Of a stretch of DNA of 64,000 nt, positions 18,113 through 27,365 are shown in pieces. Under the pieces are notes generated by a model that did not search any database, had not been told where the DNA came from, and was given only the letters and a program-made list of their open reading frames with translations. Position 1 is the first letter of the stretch, and every line of letters starts with the position of its first letter. Made by a program: the position numbers and the translations under genes. This DNA is from Castellaniella hirudinis_A (GTDB lineage: Bacteria > Pseudomonadota > Gammaproteobacteria > Burkholderiales > Burkholderiaceae_B): the NCBI RefSeq assembly GCF_047468865.1, contig NZ_JBLGTV010000011.1:45008-109007 (forward strand), read 5' to 3'.

Positions 18113-18757
18113 ATGCCCAATATCCACGATCAAGCGACCATCAATACCCATCTGCAATCGCTGGTGGCCCGGGATCCCAGGCTGCGGGCCGTCAGCCAGG
18201 TGGCGGGGGCCTTGCAGCCGCGTTGGCATCCGCCGGGGTTTGAAGGCCTGGCGCGTGTGATTTGCGGCCAGCAGCTGTCGGTGGCCAGCGCCGGGGCGAT
18301 CTGGCAGCGGTTCACGGCGCGTGGCGAGGCGGCCCGCGATCCGCGGGCCTATCTGGCTTGCGGCGCGGGGGGGCTGGACGGGGTGGGGCTGTCGCGCGGC
18401 AAAATCCAGACCCTGCAAGGGGTGGCGCAGGCGCTGGTGCAAGGACGGCTCGACCTCGATGCCGTCGTCGGCCTGCCCGCCGACCAGGCGGTGGCCGCCT
18501 TGACGCAGTTCAAGGGCATCGGCCCCTGGACCGCCGAAATCTACCTGATGTTCTGTGCCGGACACCCCGATGTGTTTCCGGCGGGCGACCTGGCCTTGCG
18601 CAAATCGGTTGCCCAGGGGCTGGGCCTGGAAGCCGGTGTCAAGCCCGCAGATCTCGCCCGGATCGCGGCGGCCTGGGCCCCCTGGCGTTCGGTATCCGCC
18701 CTGCTGTTCTGGCGCTACTACAGCGTGCTGAATCGCAAGGACACGCTGCCCGTCTAG
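18113..18757 (+). CDS. alkA: DNA-3-methyladenine glycosylase II
   Basis: A 214-residue base-excision repair enzyme of the HhH-GPD superfamily that removes alkylated purines. The helix-hairpin-helix with LTQFKGIGPWTAEIYLM (about 130-146) is followed by the catalytic Asp in FPAGDLALRKS. The segment ARVICGQQLSVASA near residue 45 is a typical family helix. The N-terminal domain of longer E. coli AlkA is absent, as is common. ATG at 18113 gives the family N terminus (MPNIHDQATI); the upstream in-frame sequence is low-complexity. There is no obvious ribosome binding site. Confidence 0.88.
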   Translation: MPNIHDQATINTHLQSLVARDPRLRAVSQVAGALQPRWHPPGFEGLARVICGQQLSVASAGAIWQRFTARGEAARDPRAYLACGAGGLDGVGLSRGKIQTLQGVAQALVQGRLDLDAVVGLPADQAVAALTQFKGIGPWTAEIYLMFCAGHPDVFPAGDLALRKSVAQGLGLEAGVKPADLARIAAAWAPWRSVSALLFWRYYSVLNRKDTLPV

Positions 18758-18922
18758 TGCTGTGTTTGGCGGGGCCGGCCGCTGTCGGCCGGGGGTATGG
18801 CGCGCTATTGTTGCAAAAAAAAATGTTTTGACCCAGTTTGTTTTTTTGCATTAAGCTTCAATTATCCCTGCCGGATGACCCACTCAAGCTCGGTCGCGCC
18901 CGGGCCAGATAAGGAACACGTC

Positions 18923-21277
18923 ATGTCTGCACCTGCTATGCGGTATGTGTCTCTCTCGGCCCTGGCTGCCCTGTCCACGTTGTTGGCGGCATGCTCTGGT
19001 TCCGATTCTTCTTCAGCCGACGATGCGCTGGCTTCCGCCAAGCCGAACATCCTGTTCATCGTGGTGGATGACCTGGGGGTCGATCAGCTGACCTCATACG
19101 GCTACGGCGGCACCAGCCCGGCCAGGACGCCCAACCTGACGGCCATCGCCCGTGCCGGCGTGCAGTTTCGCAATGCCTGGGCCATGCCGGACTGCACCCC
19201 CACGCGCGCGACCTTCTTCACCGGGCGCTATCCGTCCAGCACCAACATTCTCAATGCCCTGGTGGCCACCGACCTGGCCAACTCCTCCACCTCGCCCTAC
19301 GAGATGACGCTGCCCAAGCTGCTGAAGACGCAGGGTTACACCAATGCCCTGATCGGCAAGATGCACATCACGGGCTCGGATCTGAACGACAGCTTCAGCC
19401 TGCCCTATGGCTACGACAGCATGTGGAAGCTGGGCTGGGACTATTTCGACGGGTTCCTGGACGGCGCGCCCTACAACATCGACACCCGGGCGGGTCTGTC
19501 CACATTGGGGGACAGCGTGGACGGCGGCCCGTACAAGTGCGGCTTCATCCCCACCACGCGCATCGACGCGGCCAACGGGGCCGATGCGGGGGCCTGCTAC
19601 CTGGCCGACGGCAGCTGCTCGCCGCTGGCCATCGGGGGCGATGTCGTCACCCCGGGGCGCACCTGCATGGAACGCGGCGGCATCCTGGATCCTGGCCAGT
19701 CCTGCAAAGCCAGCGTCCCCAGCTACCTGGATTTCACCGCGCAAAACGGCTACTACACCGGCCGTTGGGTGAAAAGCACCGAAAACGGCAATGGCTATGT
19801 CGTGCCGGCATCCGATCCTTCTTCGCGCGGCTACCGCAGCATCCTGGAAACCGAGCGGGCGCTGGCCTGGGCCAAGCAACAGCCCTCGGATCATCCCTGG
19901 ATGCTGACCGTCGGCTATTCGGCCATCCACACGCCGCTGCAGCTGCCGCCCGTGGATCTCATCGCGGCGGACACCCCGGGCCGCAACGACAACCTTGTGT
20001 GTTCGCCGCTGGCGGATTCCGAAGCCACCCCCGTGCTGACCCCGGTCACCGACCTTATCGACAGCCATCTCATCACCAATCTGATGATCGAAGCGGTCGA
20101 CAAGAAAATCGGCGACTTGCTGGTGGGGCTGGGCCTGGCGCAGTATAAAAACGGGGTGCTCGATTATCAGCCCGAGAAAACCAACACCCTGGTCGTCGTC
20201 GTGGGGGATAACGGCACCTATGTCGATAGCGTCAAATTCACGGCGCCGGGGCGGTTCGACCCGACCCGCGCCAAGGCCACGCCCTACCAGACCGGCGTCT
20301 GGGTGCCGCTGCTGATGGCCGGCCCCATGGTGGCGTCGCCCGGGCGCGAGGTGCCGCACATGATCGGTTCCGTGGATTTGTACCGACTGTTCGCGGAAAT
20401 CGCGGGGGCGGATGTGGACGCCGCCGTGCCGCCCGACCGCCCCGTGGATGCGCAGCCGGCGCTGGCCTACCTGGAAAACCCCGCGCAGTCCAGCATCCGC
20501 GCCACCAACTTCACCGAAATGGGGACGAACCTCCGGGTGGTGGGCTCGGGCGACACGGAATCCGCCTGCGTGATCCCGGCCGCCGATAATGTCTGCACCA
20601 CCTTGTTTCCGCAAAAAGGCGTCTGCCTGACCCAAGGCGGCATCTGGTACGGCGACAACCTGTCCCCAGAAACCGCCGGCATCCCCGCCGAGGGCTATCA
20701 CAATTGCTGCCAGGTTCAGGCGTATCGCCTGGCGCAGGGCCAGGGCACCACCTTCCTGCCCACCGCCACCAAGGCCGTCACCGATGGCACATACAAGCTG
20801 GTGCGCCAGACCCGCAATCAGTGCGAACCCGCCATGGGCAGCGCCGCCGATCCCAGCGCCTATGCCTACAGCGCCACGCGTTTTGAGGTCATGGACGAAC
20901 TCTATCGCATCGATACGGCCACGCCCAACCCAACGCTGGATCGCAGTGGCAGCGAACTGGTCGCCATCAGTGCGCCGCCGCTGAATACGGCGTCCCTGAC
21001 CGCCGAGCAGCAGCGCGCCTATGACACCCTGAGCGCGACGATGGGCCAGCACGATGCCGTGGCCAGCTACAACCAAAGCTACGACAGCGTGGGCTGCCCC
21101 GGGGACGGCAACCGGGATCTGGCGGTCGACCAGACCGACCTGGCCAACTGGCAGGAACTCAGCCGCCTGAATGGGGGGCAGTCCAGCTGGTACGACTTCA
21201 ACCACGACGGCAAGACCGACGAGGCCGACCGGCAAATCATTCTCAAGCATATGGGCATGGCTTGCCGCAGCAGCTGA
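18923..21277 (+). CDS. Sulfatase-like lipoprotein with C-terminal dockerin-like repeat
   Basis: A 784-residue exported hydrolase. A signal peptide ends in the lipobox LAAC (Cys24). The alkaline-phosphatase-fold sulfatase domain runs from about 40 to 600, with metal-binding VVDDLG (47-52) and the formylglycine motif CTPTR (91-95) followed by ATFFTGR. This Cys would be converted to formylglycine by a sulfatase-maturing enzyme not seen in the window. Residues about 727-784 contain two Ca-binding loops (GDGNRDLAVDQTDL and DFNHDGKTDEADRQI) of the dockerin type. AAGGA lies just before the ATG at 18923. The sulfated substrate is unknown; the protein is probably anchored in an outer or inner membrane leaflet. 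Confidence 0.85.
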   Translation: MSAPAMRYVSLSALAALSTLLAACSGSDSSSADDALASAKPNILFIVVDDLGVDQLTSYGYGGTSPARTPNLTAIARAGVQFRNAWAMPDCTPTRATFFTGRYPSSTNILNALVATDLANSSTSPYEMTLPKLLKTQGYTNALIGKMHITGSDLNDSFSLPYGYDSMWKLGWDYFDGFLDGAPYNIDTRAGLSTLGDSVDGGPYKCGFIPTTRIDAANGADAGACYLADGSCSPLAIGGDVVTPGRTCMERGGILDPGQSCKASVPSYLDFTAQNGYYTGRWVKSTENGNGYVVPASDPSSRGYRSILETERALAWAKQQPSDHPWMLTVGYSAIHTPLQLPPVDLIAADTPGRNDNLVCSPLADSEATPVLTPVTDLIDSHLITNLMIEAVDKKIGDLLVGLGLAQYKNGVLDYQPEKTNTLVVVVGDNGTYVDSVKFTAPGRFDPTRAKATPYQTGVWVPLLMAGPMVASPGREVPHMIGSVDLYRLFAEIAGADVDAAVPPDRPVDAQPALAYLENPAQSSIRATNFTEMGTNLRVVGSGDTESACVIPAADNVCTTLFPQKGVCLTQGGIWYGDNLSPETAGIPAEGYHNCCQVQAYRLAQGQGTTFLPTATKAVTDGTYKLVRQTRNQCEPAMGSAADPSAYAYSATRFEVMDELYRIDTATPNPTLDRSGSELVAISAPPLNTASLTAEQQRAYDTLSATMGQHDAVASYNQSYDSVGCPGDGNRDLAVDQTDLANWQELSRLNGGQSSWYDFNHDGKTDEADRQIILKHMGMACRSS

Positions 21278-21298
21278 CGCATCCGTGAGGCGTCGTGG

Positions 21299-21338
21299 CA
21301 TCGGGCCGGTTCGCCCTGTCGAGCCGGCCCGATGTTTG
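21299..21338 (+). terminator. Intrinsic terminator after the sulfatase gene
   Basis: A perfect 11-base-pair stem, CATCGGGCCGG at 21299-21309 pairing with CCGGCCCGATG at 21324-21334, is followed by TTTGT and begins 21 bases after the sulfatase stop. The T tract is short. Confidence 0.65.
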
Positions 21339-21482
21339 TCCGGCCGGCGGCGACGGTCGAGCGCACGGGGCGCGGGGCTGCGGCGGCCCGAGCCCGGCCT
21401 GACCGGGGGCCGGGCAACGATGTAAGATGGAGTGGACGCTCGCAGGAGCCCCCGCAACCCGATGCTTCAAGAGGAATCCACT

Positions 21483-22298
21483 ATGACTCAGTCCAATGTC
21501 CAGGCCACCACGACCCTGGGCCTCGATGGCAAAATCGCCCTGATCACCGGCGCGGCCAGTGGCTTGGGCAAGCGCATTGCCGAAGTCTACGCCCAGGCCG
21601 GCGCCCGGGTGGTGATCGCCGATCTGAAACAAGAGGCGGCGCAGGCCGCCGCCGACGACATCGTCAAGCACGGCGGCCAGGCCATGGCGGTGGCCATGGA
21701 CGTGACCGACGAAGCATCCGTCGACCAGGGCTTTGCCCGGGTCGCGCAGACCTTTGGCGAAGTCGATATCGCCGTCGCCAACGCGGGCATCCAGATCGTC
21801 CGCCCCATCCAGGATTTCCCGTTTGCCGATTGGAAGAAGCTGCTGGCCGTGCACCTGGATGGCGGCTTTCTGACGGCGCGGGCGGCGGTGCGCCAGATGA
21901 TCGCCTCCAAGCGCGGCGGCTCGATCATCTTCATGGGGTCGGTGCATTCCAAAGAAGCCTCCAAGCTGAAAGCCCCCTACGTCACGGCCAAGCACGGCCT
22001 GGAAGGCCTGGCCAAGGTCATCGCCAAAGAAGGCGCGCAGTACAACATCCGCACCAACGTCATCTGCCCCGGTTTCGTGCGCACGCCGCTGGTCGAAAAA
22101 CAAATCCCCGAGCAGGCCCAGGAACTCGGCATCAGCGAAGACGAGGTCATCAAGACCGTGATGCTGAAAGACACGGTCGATACCGAGTTCACCACGGTGG
22201 ACGACATCGCCCAGGCCGCGCTCACCTTTGCTGCCTGGCCCAGCAATGCGCTCACCGGCCAATCGCTGGTGGTCAGCCACGGCTGGTTCATGCAGTAG
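21483..22298 (+). CDS. bdhA: 3-hydroxybutyrate dehydrogenase (SDR family)
   Basis: A 271-residue NAD-dependent short-chain dehydrogenase. It shows the cofactor motif TGAASGLGKR (about 22-31), NAG at 102-104, and the catalytic Tyr-x3-Lys (YVTAKHG), with the family ending ALTGQSLVVSHGWFMQ. The overall pattern, including GSVHSKEASKLKAPYV and KEGAQYNIRTNVICPGFVRT, matches 3-hydroxybutyrate dehydrogenase, which converts 3-hydroxybutyrate released from PHB into acetoacetate. This fits the phaC cluster 4 kb away. AGAGGA precedes the ATG at 21483. It is monocistronic between two hairpins. Confidence 0.87.
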   Translation: MTQSNVQATTTLGLDGKIALITGAASGLGKRIAEVYAQAGARVVIADLKQEAAQAAADDIVKHGGQAMAVAMDVTDEASVDQGFARVAQTFGEVDIAVANAGIQIVRPIQDFPFADWKKLLAVHLDGGFLTARAAVRQMIASKRGGSIIFMGSVHSKEASKLKAPYVTAKHGLEGLAKVIAKEGAQYNIRTNVICPGFVRTPLVEKQIPEQAQELGISEDEVIKTVMLKDTVDTEFTTVDDIAQAALTFAAWPSNALTGQSLVVSHGWFMQ

Positions 22299-22303
22299 CC
22301 GTC

Positions 22304-22331
22304 GGGCGCGGGGCTGCCCGCCCCGGCGCCC
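22304..22331 (+). terminator. Hairpin after bdhA, possible terminator
   Basis: GGGCGCGGGG (22304-22313) can pair, with one bulge, with the sequence to 22331 rich in CCCC and GCGCCC. It starts 6 bases after the bdhA stop but has no T tract, so termination is uncertain. Confidence 0.35.
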
Positions 22332-22561
22332 GGGCGGCGCGGATGCGCCGTCGTGTGTCCTGATCCACGCTTTCGGCGTGGATTTTTTCGTCCGGCGCGC
22401 GCCGCCGGCGGCGCGGGCGGCGGACGGGGCCGTCATCGTCGCTTTCGGCGCGGGCGTGCCGCCGGTGCACACCAGAACATATCGCCGTGCACGATAAGAC
22501 AAGTGTTCCTCCGATTTGATGCCTAATATATAAGCAATTAAAAGCATGATTGGAGACACGC

Positions 22562-24055
22562 ATGGTCGAGACAGCGCAGCGGCCCGAGCACGCCGCAATT
22601 CGGGAACACATGGTGATAGACGGCCAGCCCTGTGCGGCGGGCATTGGCCGCCTGCCGGTTTTCAACCCGGCCACCGGCGAGATCATCGCCCAGCAGATCG
22701 AGGCCGGGCCGGAACAAGTCGACCTGGCCGTCCAGGCGGCCCGCCGCGCTTTCGAGTCCGCTGCCTGGCGCGGCATGCCGCCCGCGGGGCGTGAGCGCCT
22801 GCTGCTGGCGCTGGCGGATCGCATCGAAGCGGAAGGCGAGGCGCTGGCGCGGCTGGAAACACTGAACAACGGCAAGCTGCTGGCCATGTCGCAGATGCTC
22901 GAAGTCGGGGCCAGCGCCCAATGGCTGCGTTATATGGCGGGCTGGGCCACCAAGATCACCGGCGACACCCTGAGTCTGTCGATCCCGTTTCCGCCCGGCA
23001 TTCAATACCACGGCTATACGCGGCCCGAGCCCGTCGGGGTCGTGGCGGCCATCGTGCCCTGGAATTTCCCCTTGCTGATGGCGGTCTGGAAAATCGCGCC
23101 CGCCATTGCGGCGGGCTGCACCCTGGTGCTCAAGCCCGCCGAGGAAACCCCGCTGACGGCCTTGCGCCTGGCCGAACTGGCGCTGGAAGCCGGTTTCCCG
23201 CCGGGGGTCATCAATGTGATCACGGGCCGGGGCGAGGTCACGGGCGCGGCGCTGGTTGCGCATCCCGGGGTCGACAAGATCGCCTTCACCGGCTCGACCG
23301 AAGTCGGCAAACTGATCGGGCATGCCGCAGTCGACGATATGAAGCGGGTCTCGCTGGAGCTCGGCGGCAAATCGCCCGTCGTCATCATGGACGATTGTCC
23401 GGTCGATCTGGCCGTCCAGGGGGCCGCCGGGGCGATTTTCTTCAACCAGGGCCAGGTGTGCACCGCCGGCTCGCGGGTCTTCATCCAGGCGGGCATCTAC
23501 GACCGTGTGGTCGAAGGCCTGGCCGCCGCCGCCGACAGCCTGAAGATGGGTTCCGGCTTCGAGGCCGATACCCAGATCGGCCCGCTGATTTCCGCCCGTC
23601 ACCGGGATCGGGTGTCGCGCTACATCGACGCCGGGCGCGCTTCGGGCGCGCAGCTGCTGGCCGGTGGGCAGCCCTGGCAAGGGGACGGCTATTTCGTGCA
23701 TCCCACCGTGTTCGCCGATGCCGCGCCGGACGCCTCGATCGTCCGGGAGGAAATCTTCGGCCCCGTGGTGGTGGCCGCGCGTTTCGACCAGGAAGAAGAC
23801 GCCGTGCGCCTGGCCAACGACACGCGCTTCGGGCTGGGCGCCAGCATCTGGAGCAACAACCTGGCCCGCGTCCAGCGCCTGGTGCCCCGGATACAGGCCG
23901 GCACCGTGTGGGTCAATACGCACAATATGCTCGACCCCGCCATGCCCTTTGGCGGCTACAAACAGTCCGGCGTGGGGCGCGAACATGGCCGGGCCGTGAT
24001 CGACAACTACATCGAAACCAAATCAGTCTGCATCGCGTATCCCGGCCTGCCCTGA
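22562..24055 (+). CDS. Aldehyde dehydrogenase, probably phenylacetaldehyde dehydrogenase
   Basis: A 497-residue NAD(P)-dependent aldehyde dehydrogenase. Catalytic residues are in place: Asn168 in PWNFP, Glu266 in LELGGKSP and Cys300 in GQVCTAG; the cofactor loop is FTGSTEVGK. The segment YMAGWATKITGDTLSLSIPF resembles phenylacetaldehyde dehydrogenases (FeaB/StyD/PadA). It would oxidise the aldehyde made by the amine dehydrogenase encoded downstream, giving a phenylacetate- or hydroxyphenylacetate-type acid. GGAG lies 6 bases before the ATG at 22562; a TTG at 22550 is in frame. It is the first gene of the aau cluster, with a 263-base upstream gap. Confidence 0.88.
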   Translation: MVETAQRPEHAAIREHMVIDGQPCAAGIGRLPVFNPATGEIIAQQIEAGPEQVDLAVQAARRAFESAAWRGMPPAGRERLLLALADRIEAEGEALARLETLNNGKLLAMSQMLEVGASAQWLRYMAGWATKITGDTLSLSIPFPPGIQYHGYTRPEPVGVVAAIVPWNFPLLMAVWKIAPAIAAGCTLVLKPAEETPLTALRLAELALEAGFPPGVINVITGRGEVTGAALVAHPGVDKIAFTGSTEVGKLIGHAAVDDMKRVSLELGGKSPVVIMDDCPVDLAVQGAAGAIFFNQGQVCTAGSRVFIQAGIYDRVVEGLAAAADSLKMGSGFEADTQIGPLISARHRDRVSRYIDAGRASGAQLLAGGQPWQGDGYFVHPTVFADAAPDASIVREEIFGPVVVAARFDQEEDAVRLANDTRFGLGASIWSNNLARVQRLVPRIQAGTVWVNTHNMLDPAMPFGGYKQSGVGREHGRAVIDNYIETKSVCIAYPGLP

Positions 24056-24124
24056 CGCGGCGCGGGATACGCAGCCCCTTTCACCACAACCAGAGCCCGC
24101 GACGAGCGGGCCAGGAGACAACTC

Positions 24125-25000
24125 ATGACGTTGATGCATACCGCGCGCCGCGCGGCGCTGGCTGCCGTCCTGGCGGCCGCCGCCGGCACGGCGCAGGCGG
24201 GCGACCCCAGCGCCCGCGATTGGATACCCGCCCCGCCGGGCACCACGCTGTTTGCGACCTATTTGGTGGGCCTGGGATCGCATGGCTTTTACGACCGGGG
24301 CAGCCGCCTGGACGACGGCCCCCGCGTGGATGTGCAGGGCCTTGTGCTGCGGCCCATGTATTTTGGCGAATTGCTGGGGAAAACCGTGCAGTACGAACTG
24401 ATTCTGCCGGCTTTCCGCACCACCATCGGCATGGACGGGGTGCCGGATGACCGCGTCACCGGGGTGGGCGATGCGCAATTGGGCGCCGCCATCTGGCTGG
24501 TCAATAACGAAGACACCAAGACCTGGTTCGCCTGGGAACCTTTCATCACGTTCCCGACGGGAAAATATCATGGCAACCAGGCCGATGCCTCGCCCGGCAA
24601 GCACCGCTGGACGACGGTGCAGGATTTTGCTTTTGTCCAGGGCGTGGGCGAATCCACCTATCTGGAAGCCGTGGCCGAGTTCGAATTTTTTGGCGACAAC
24701 ACCAACTACTACGGCGCCACGCTGAAGAAAGACCCGGCCATCCGGCTGATGGCGCTGGCCTCTACCAATCTCACGCCGGACACCTATGTGGGGGTGCGGT
24801 ATCGCTACGAAACCGGCGGCCGCGAAAAAGTGGATGGCGTGCAGGCCGTGGGCCGGGCCAACAACCATCAGCTGGCCTTCGAGGTCACGCACCAGCTCAA
24901 TGACGCCAATCAGGTGCAGCTGCAGTATATCCACGACCTGAAAGTTGAAAACGGCCCACGGATGCGCGGCGTCCAGTTGCGTTATGTCTACGCATTCTAA
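24125..25000 (+). CDS. Outer-membrane barrel of the phenol-degradation MetA family
   Basis: A 291-residue precursor with a signal peptide (cleavage expected near residue 26 after AQA). The mature part is a series of amphipathic strands ending in aromatic Phe, as outer-membrane barrels do, and resembles the Phenol_MetA_deg family found in aromatic-compound gene clusters. It probably passes or senses the aromatic amine at the outer membrane, inferred from family and position. CAGGAGA precedes the ATG. It lies between the aldehyde dehydrogenase and aauB, with 69- and 22-base gaps, and is probably part of one operon. Confidence 0.83.
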   Translation: MTLMHTARRAALAAVLAAAAGTAQAGDPSARDWIPAPPGTTLFATYLVGLGSHGFYDRGSRLDDGPRVDVQGLVLRPMYFGELLGKTVQYELILPAFRTTIGMDGVPDDRVTGVGDAQLGAAIWLVNNEDTKTWFAWEPFITFPTGKYHGNQADASPGKHRWTTVQDFAFVQGVGESTYLEAVAEFEFFGDNTNYYGATLKKDPAIRLMALASTNLTPDTYVGVRYRYETGGREKVDGVQAVGRANNHQLAFEVTHQLNDANQVQLQYIHDLKVENGPRMRGVQLRYVYAF

Positions 25001-25022
25001 GGATCACAAAGGAGACAACAGG

Positions 25023-26207
25023 ATGAAAAAAACAGCCTTCAGGCGGACCTCGCTGGCCGGCCTGCTATCCATCGGCCTGCTGGCGGGTGCCGGCGCGGCC
25101 GCCGACAACCTGCCGGTCGAAGTCTTGACGGGCGGCCATTCCGTCCAGGTCGATCCGGCGGATCGGGTCTATGTCATGGATGCGGTGTTCATGCACCTGA
25201 CCGATAGCCGCTTCAACCAGTTCGACCGCGCCACCGGCAAATTTCTGGGCATGATTCCCACGTCCTTCAACGGCTTCGCCCAGATTTCCAAGGATGGCAA
25301 GCAGGTTTACGTGGCGACCACCTATTACGAGCGCGTCACGCGTGGCAAGCGCACCGATGTGATCGAAATCTGGGACAACTCGACCCTCAGTTTCGTCAAG
25401 GAAATCGAGGTGCCGCCCAAACGGGCCGGGGCATTGAACTACAACGGCATGTTCAGGCAAACCAACGATGGCCGCTTCCTGCTGCTGCAAAATGCCACGC
25501 CCGCCGCATCGGTCAGTGTGATCGACGTGGAAAAAGGCGTTTTCACCGAGGAAGTCACGGCGACCGCGGGCTGCTGGAGCACCATCCCCCTGCCGGACAA
25601 GCCGCGCAGCTTCGCCACGGTGTGCGGCGATGGCGCCTTGCTGACCATCGACCTGGACGAGCACGGCAAGGTGCGCAGCCAGCATCGCAGTCAGCCCATG
25701 TTCCCGGTCAAGGACGATCCCGTCTTCATTACGCCGGGCCTGCTGTCGGATCGCCTGGTGTTTGTCTCCTTTTACGGCAATGTCTACACGGCCACGCCCA
25801 CCGCCGATGGGATGGACTTCGCGCCCACCTGGTCGCTGCTGGACGCGCAGGATCGGGCGCAGGGCTGGGTGCCGGGCGGCTACAACCTGCTGGCCGTCGA
25901 GCCCGGCAGCCAGCGCTTGTATATCTTCATGCACCCGGAAGGCAAGGAAGGCTCGCACAAGAATCCCGCCGCCGAACTGTGGGTGTACGACCTGAAGGCC
26001 AAGAAGCGCATTGCCCGGGTGCCCGGCCTGGATGGCCTGTCGATGTCCGTCATTCCGGGCAAGACCCCGCAGTTGGTGACGATCGACGGGGCCAACGCCC
26101 ATCTCTACGACATTAGCGCCGCCGAACCGAAACTTATCCGCACCATCGAAGGGGCGGGCGAATCCGCCTTGCAGACCATGGGGTGGGCGGGAGATGGCCG
26201 TGGATGA
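25023..26207 (+). CDS. aauB: Aromatic amine dehydrogenase, large (alpha) subunit
   Basis: A 394-residue periplasmic subunit with a signal peptide (to about residue 26) and a seven-bladed beta-propeller of the methylamine/aromatic amine dehydrogenase heavy-chain family. Characteristic segments include VYVMDAVFMHLTDSRFNQFD, FATVCGDGALLTIDL and LYIFMHPEGKEGSHKNPAAE. It binds the small TTQ-bearing subunit in an alpha2-beta2 enzyme that deaminates primary amines and hands electrons to azurin or a cytochrome. AAGGAGA precedes the ATG at 25023. Its last 14 bases overlap aauE. The neighbouring aldehyde dehydrogenase favours aromatic over methylamine substrates. Confidence 0.92.
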   Translation: MKKTAFRRTSLAGLLSIGLLAGAGAAADNLPVEVLTGGHSVQVDPADRVYVMDAVFMHLTDSRFNQFDRATGKFLGMIPTSFNGFAQISKDGKQVYVATTYYERVTRGKRTDVIEIWDNSTLSFVKEIEVPPKRAGALNYNGMFRQTNDGRFLLLQNATPAASVSVIDVEKGVFTEEVTATAGCWSTIPLPDKPRSFATVCGDGALLTIDLDEHGKVRSQHRSQPMFPVKDDPVFITPGLLSDRLVFVSFYGNVYTATPTADGMDFAPTWSLLDAQDRAQGWVPGGYNLLAVEPGSQRLYIFMHPEGKEGSHKNPAAELWVYDLKAKKRIARVPGLDGLSMSVIPGKTPQLVTIDGANAHLYDISAAEPKLIRTIEGAGESALQTMGWAGDGRG

Positions 26208-26739
26208 TCCCATCATCGTGTATGCCGCCCTGGCCGTCCTGGTCGTGATCCTGTGGCTGGGCGCCCTGGACAAGCTGCGCCATTTCGCCCAGTTCGAGGC
26301 CGCGGTGGCGGCATACCGCCTGTTGCCCCGTGCGTTGAACACGCCGTTTGCCTTGTTCTTCGTTGCCGGCGAACTGGCCAGCGGCGCGCTGCTGCTGGTG
26401 CCGTCGGGACGCAGCGCCGGGGCGCTGGCCGCCGGCGCGCTCGTGCTGCTGGCCTCGGCCGGCGTGGCGGTCAATCTGCTGCGGGGCCATACCCGGATCA
26501 GCTGCGGCTGCGGCGGGCTGGCCCAGGCCGCGACCGGCCTGACCTGGTGGCTGCTGCTGCGCAACGGGCTGCTGGCCGGGCTGGCGGGGCTGGTGCTGTC
26601 CGGGATGGCCGCGCGCGACCTGGTCTGGCTGGACGGCTTGACCTTCTTTGGCTTGACGCTGTCCCTGCTGGGCCTGTATCTCGTTTTCAATCAATTGATT
26701 GCATCCCATCTGCGGATGCAGGAAAGGAGTCAATCATGA
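26194..26739 (+). CDS. aauE: Amine dehydrogenase maturation membrane protein (MauE family)
   Basis: A 181-residue inner-membrane protein with four to five transmembrane segments (about 9-27, 50-66, 75-95, 118-140 and 145-168). It belongs to the MauE/DoxX-like family. The conserved CGCGG (near 100-104) lies after a loop and could take part in thiol transfer. MauE and MauD together are needed to form the many disulfides of the small subunit, so this protein probably passes reductant or oxidant across the membrane for AauA folding. It overlaps aauB by 14 bases, and aauD starts within its last codons. Confidence 0.87.
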   Translation: MAVDDPIIVYAALAVLVVILWLGALDKLRHFAQFEAAVAAYRLLPRALNTPFALFFVAGELASGALLLVPSGRSAGALAAGALVLLASAGVAVNLLRGHTRISCGCGGLAQAATGLTWWLLLRNGLLAGLAGLVLSGMAARDLVWLDGLTFFGLTLSLLGLYLVFNQLIASHLRMQERSQS

Positions 26740-27365
26740 TGGCATTGAGTGTGTCCAATATCGTGTTGTGGGTGGTCGTGCTGGCCTTGCTGCTGGTCGT
26801 GCTGGCTTTGTCGCGCCAGATCGGCGTGCTCTACGAGCGGGTGGCGCCCATGGGGGCGCTGACGCTCGACAAGGGGCCCGCGGTGGGCGATCCGGCGCCG
26901 AAATTCGATCTCAAGGATTTGCTGGGCCGTCCGCATCAAGTCGGTTATGCCGGGCCGCGCAGCCAACTGCTGTTTTTTGTGTCGCCCAACTGCCCGGTGT
27001 GCAAGAAGCTGCTGCCCATCCTGAAATCCGTGGCGCAAAGCGAACGCGCCTGGCTGGACATCGCCCTGGCCAGCGATGGCGAAATGCCGGAACACCTGGC
27101 GTTTTACCGCAAGGCGCAGCTGGAAGCCTTTCCCTATCTGTTGTCCACCGAACTGGGCATGAAGTTCCAGATCAGCAAACTGCCCTATGCCGTGTTAATG
27201 GATGAACACGGCGTGGTGCGAGGCAAAGGGCTGATCAATTCGCGCGAGCAGCTGGAAAGCCTGTTTACCGCCAAGGAAATCGGCGTCGGGTCGGCGCAGG
27301 AGTGGCTGGAAAAGGCATCTGTAGAAACCATTTCACGCAAGGAGAACGGCAATGCGTTGGCTTGA
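26736..27365 (+). CDS. aauD: Amine dehydrogenase maturation thioredoxin-like protein (MauD family)
   Basis: A 209-residue membrane-anchored thioredoxin-fold protein. An N-terminal signal anchor (about 4-26) exports the domain to the periplasm, and the active site is CPVCKK (near 89-94) after LLFFVSPN. The cis-Pro loop (SKLPYAVLMDEHG) is present. MauD-type proteins are needed to form or isomerise disulfides in the TTQ subunit. AAAGGAG lies before the ATG at 26736. The gene overlaps aauA by 14 bases. The order aauB-E-D-A is the same as in the Alcaligenes faecalis aromatic amine dehydrogenase operon. Confidence 0.9.
   Translation: MMALSVSNIVLWVVVLALLLVVLALSRQIGVLYERVAPMGALTLDKGPAVGDPAPKFDLKDLLGRPHQVGYAGPRSQLLFFVSPNCPVCKKLLPILKSVAQSERAWLDIALASDGEMPEHLAFYRKAQLEAFPYLLSTELGMKFQISKLPYAVLMDEHGVVRGKGLINSREQLESLFTAKEIGVGSAQEWLEKASVETISRKENGNALA

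Noticed and set aside
18812..18850. A/T-run inverted repeat between alkA and the sulfatase gene as a terminator
   Set aside because: The stem is only A-T pairs around TGCAAAAAAA and lacks a GC core, so it was not listed as a terminator.
19094..21457. A 787-codon open frame antisense to the sulfatase gene
   Set aside because: No motif, no start context, and the sulfatase strand has a signal peptide, catalytic motifs and a terminator.
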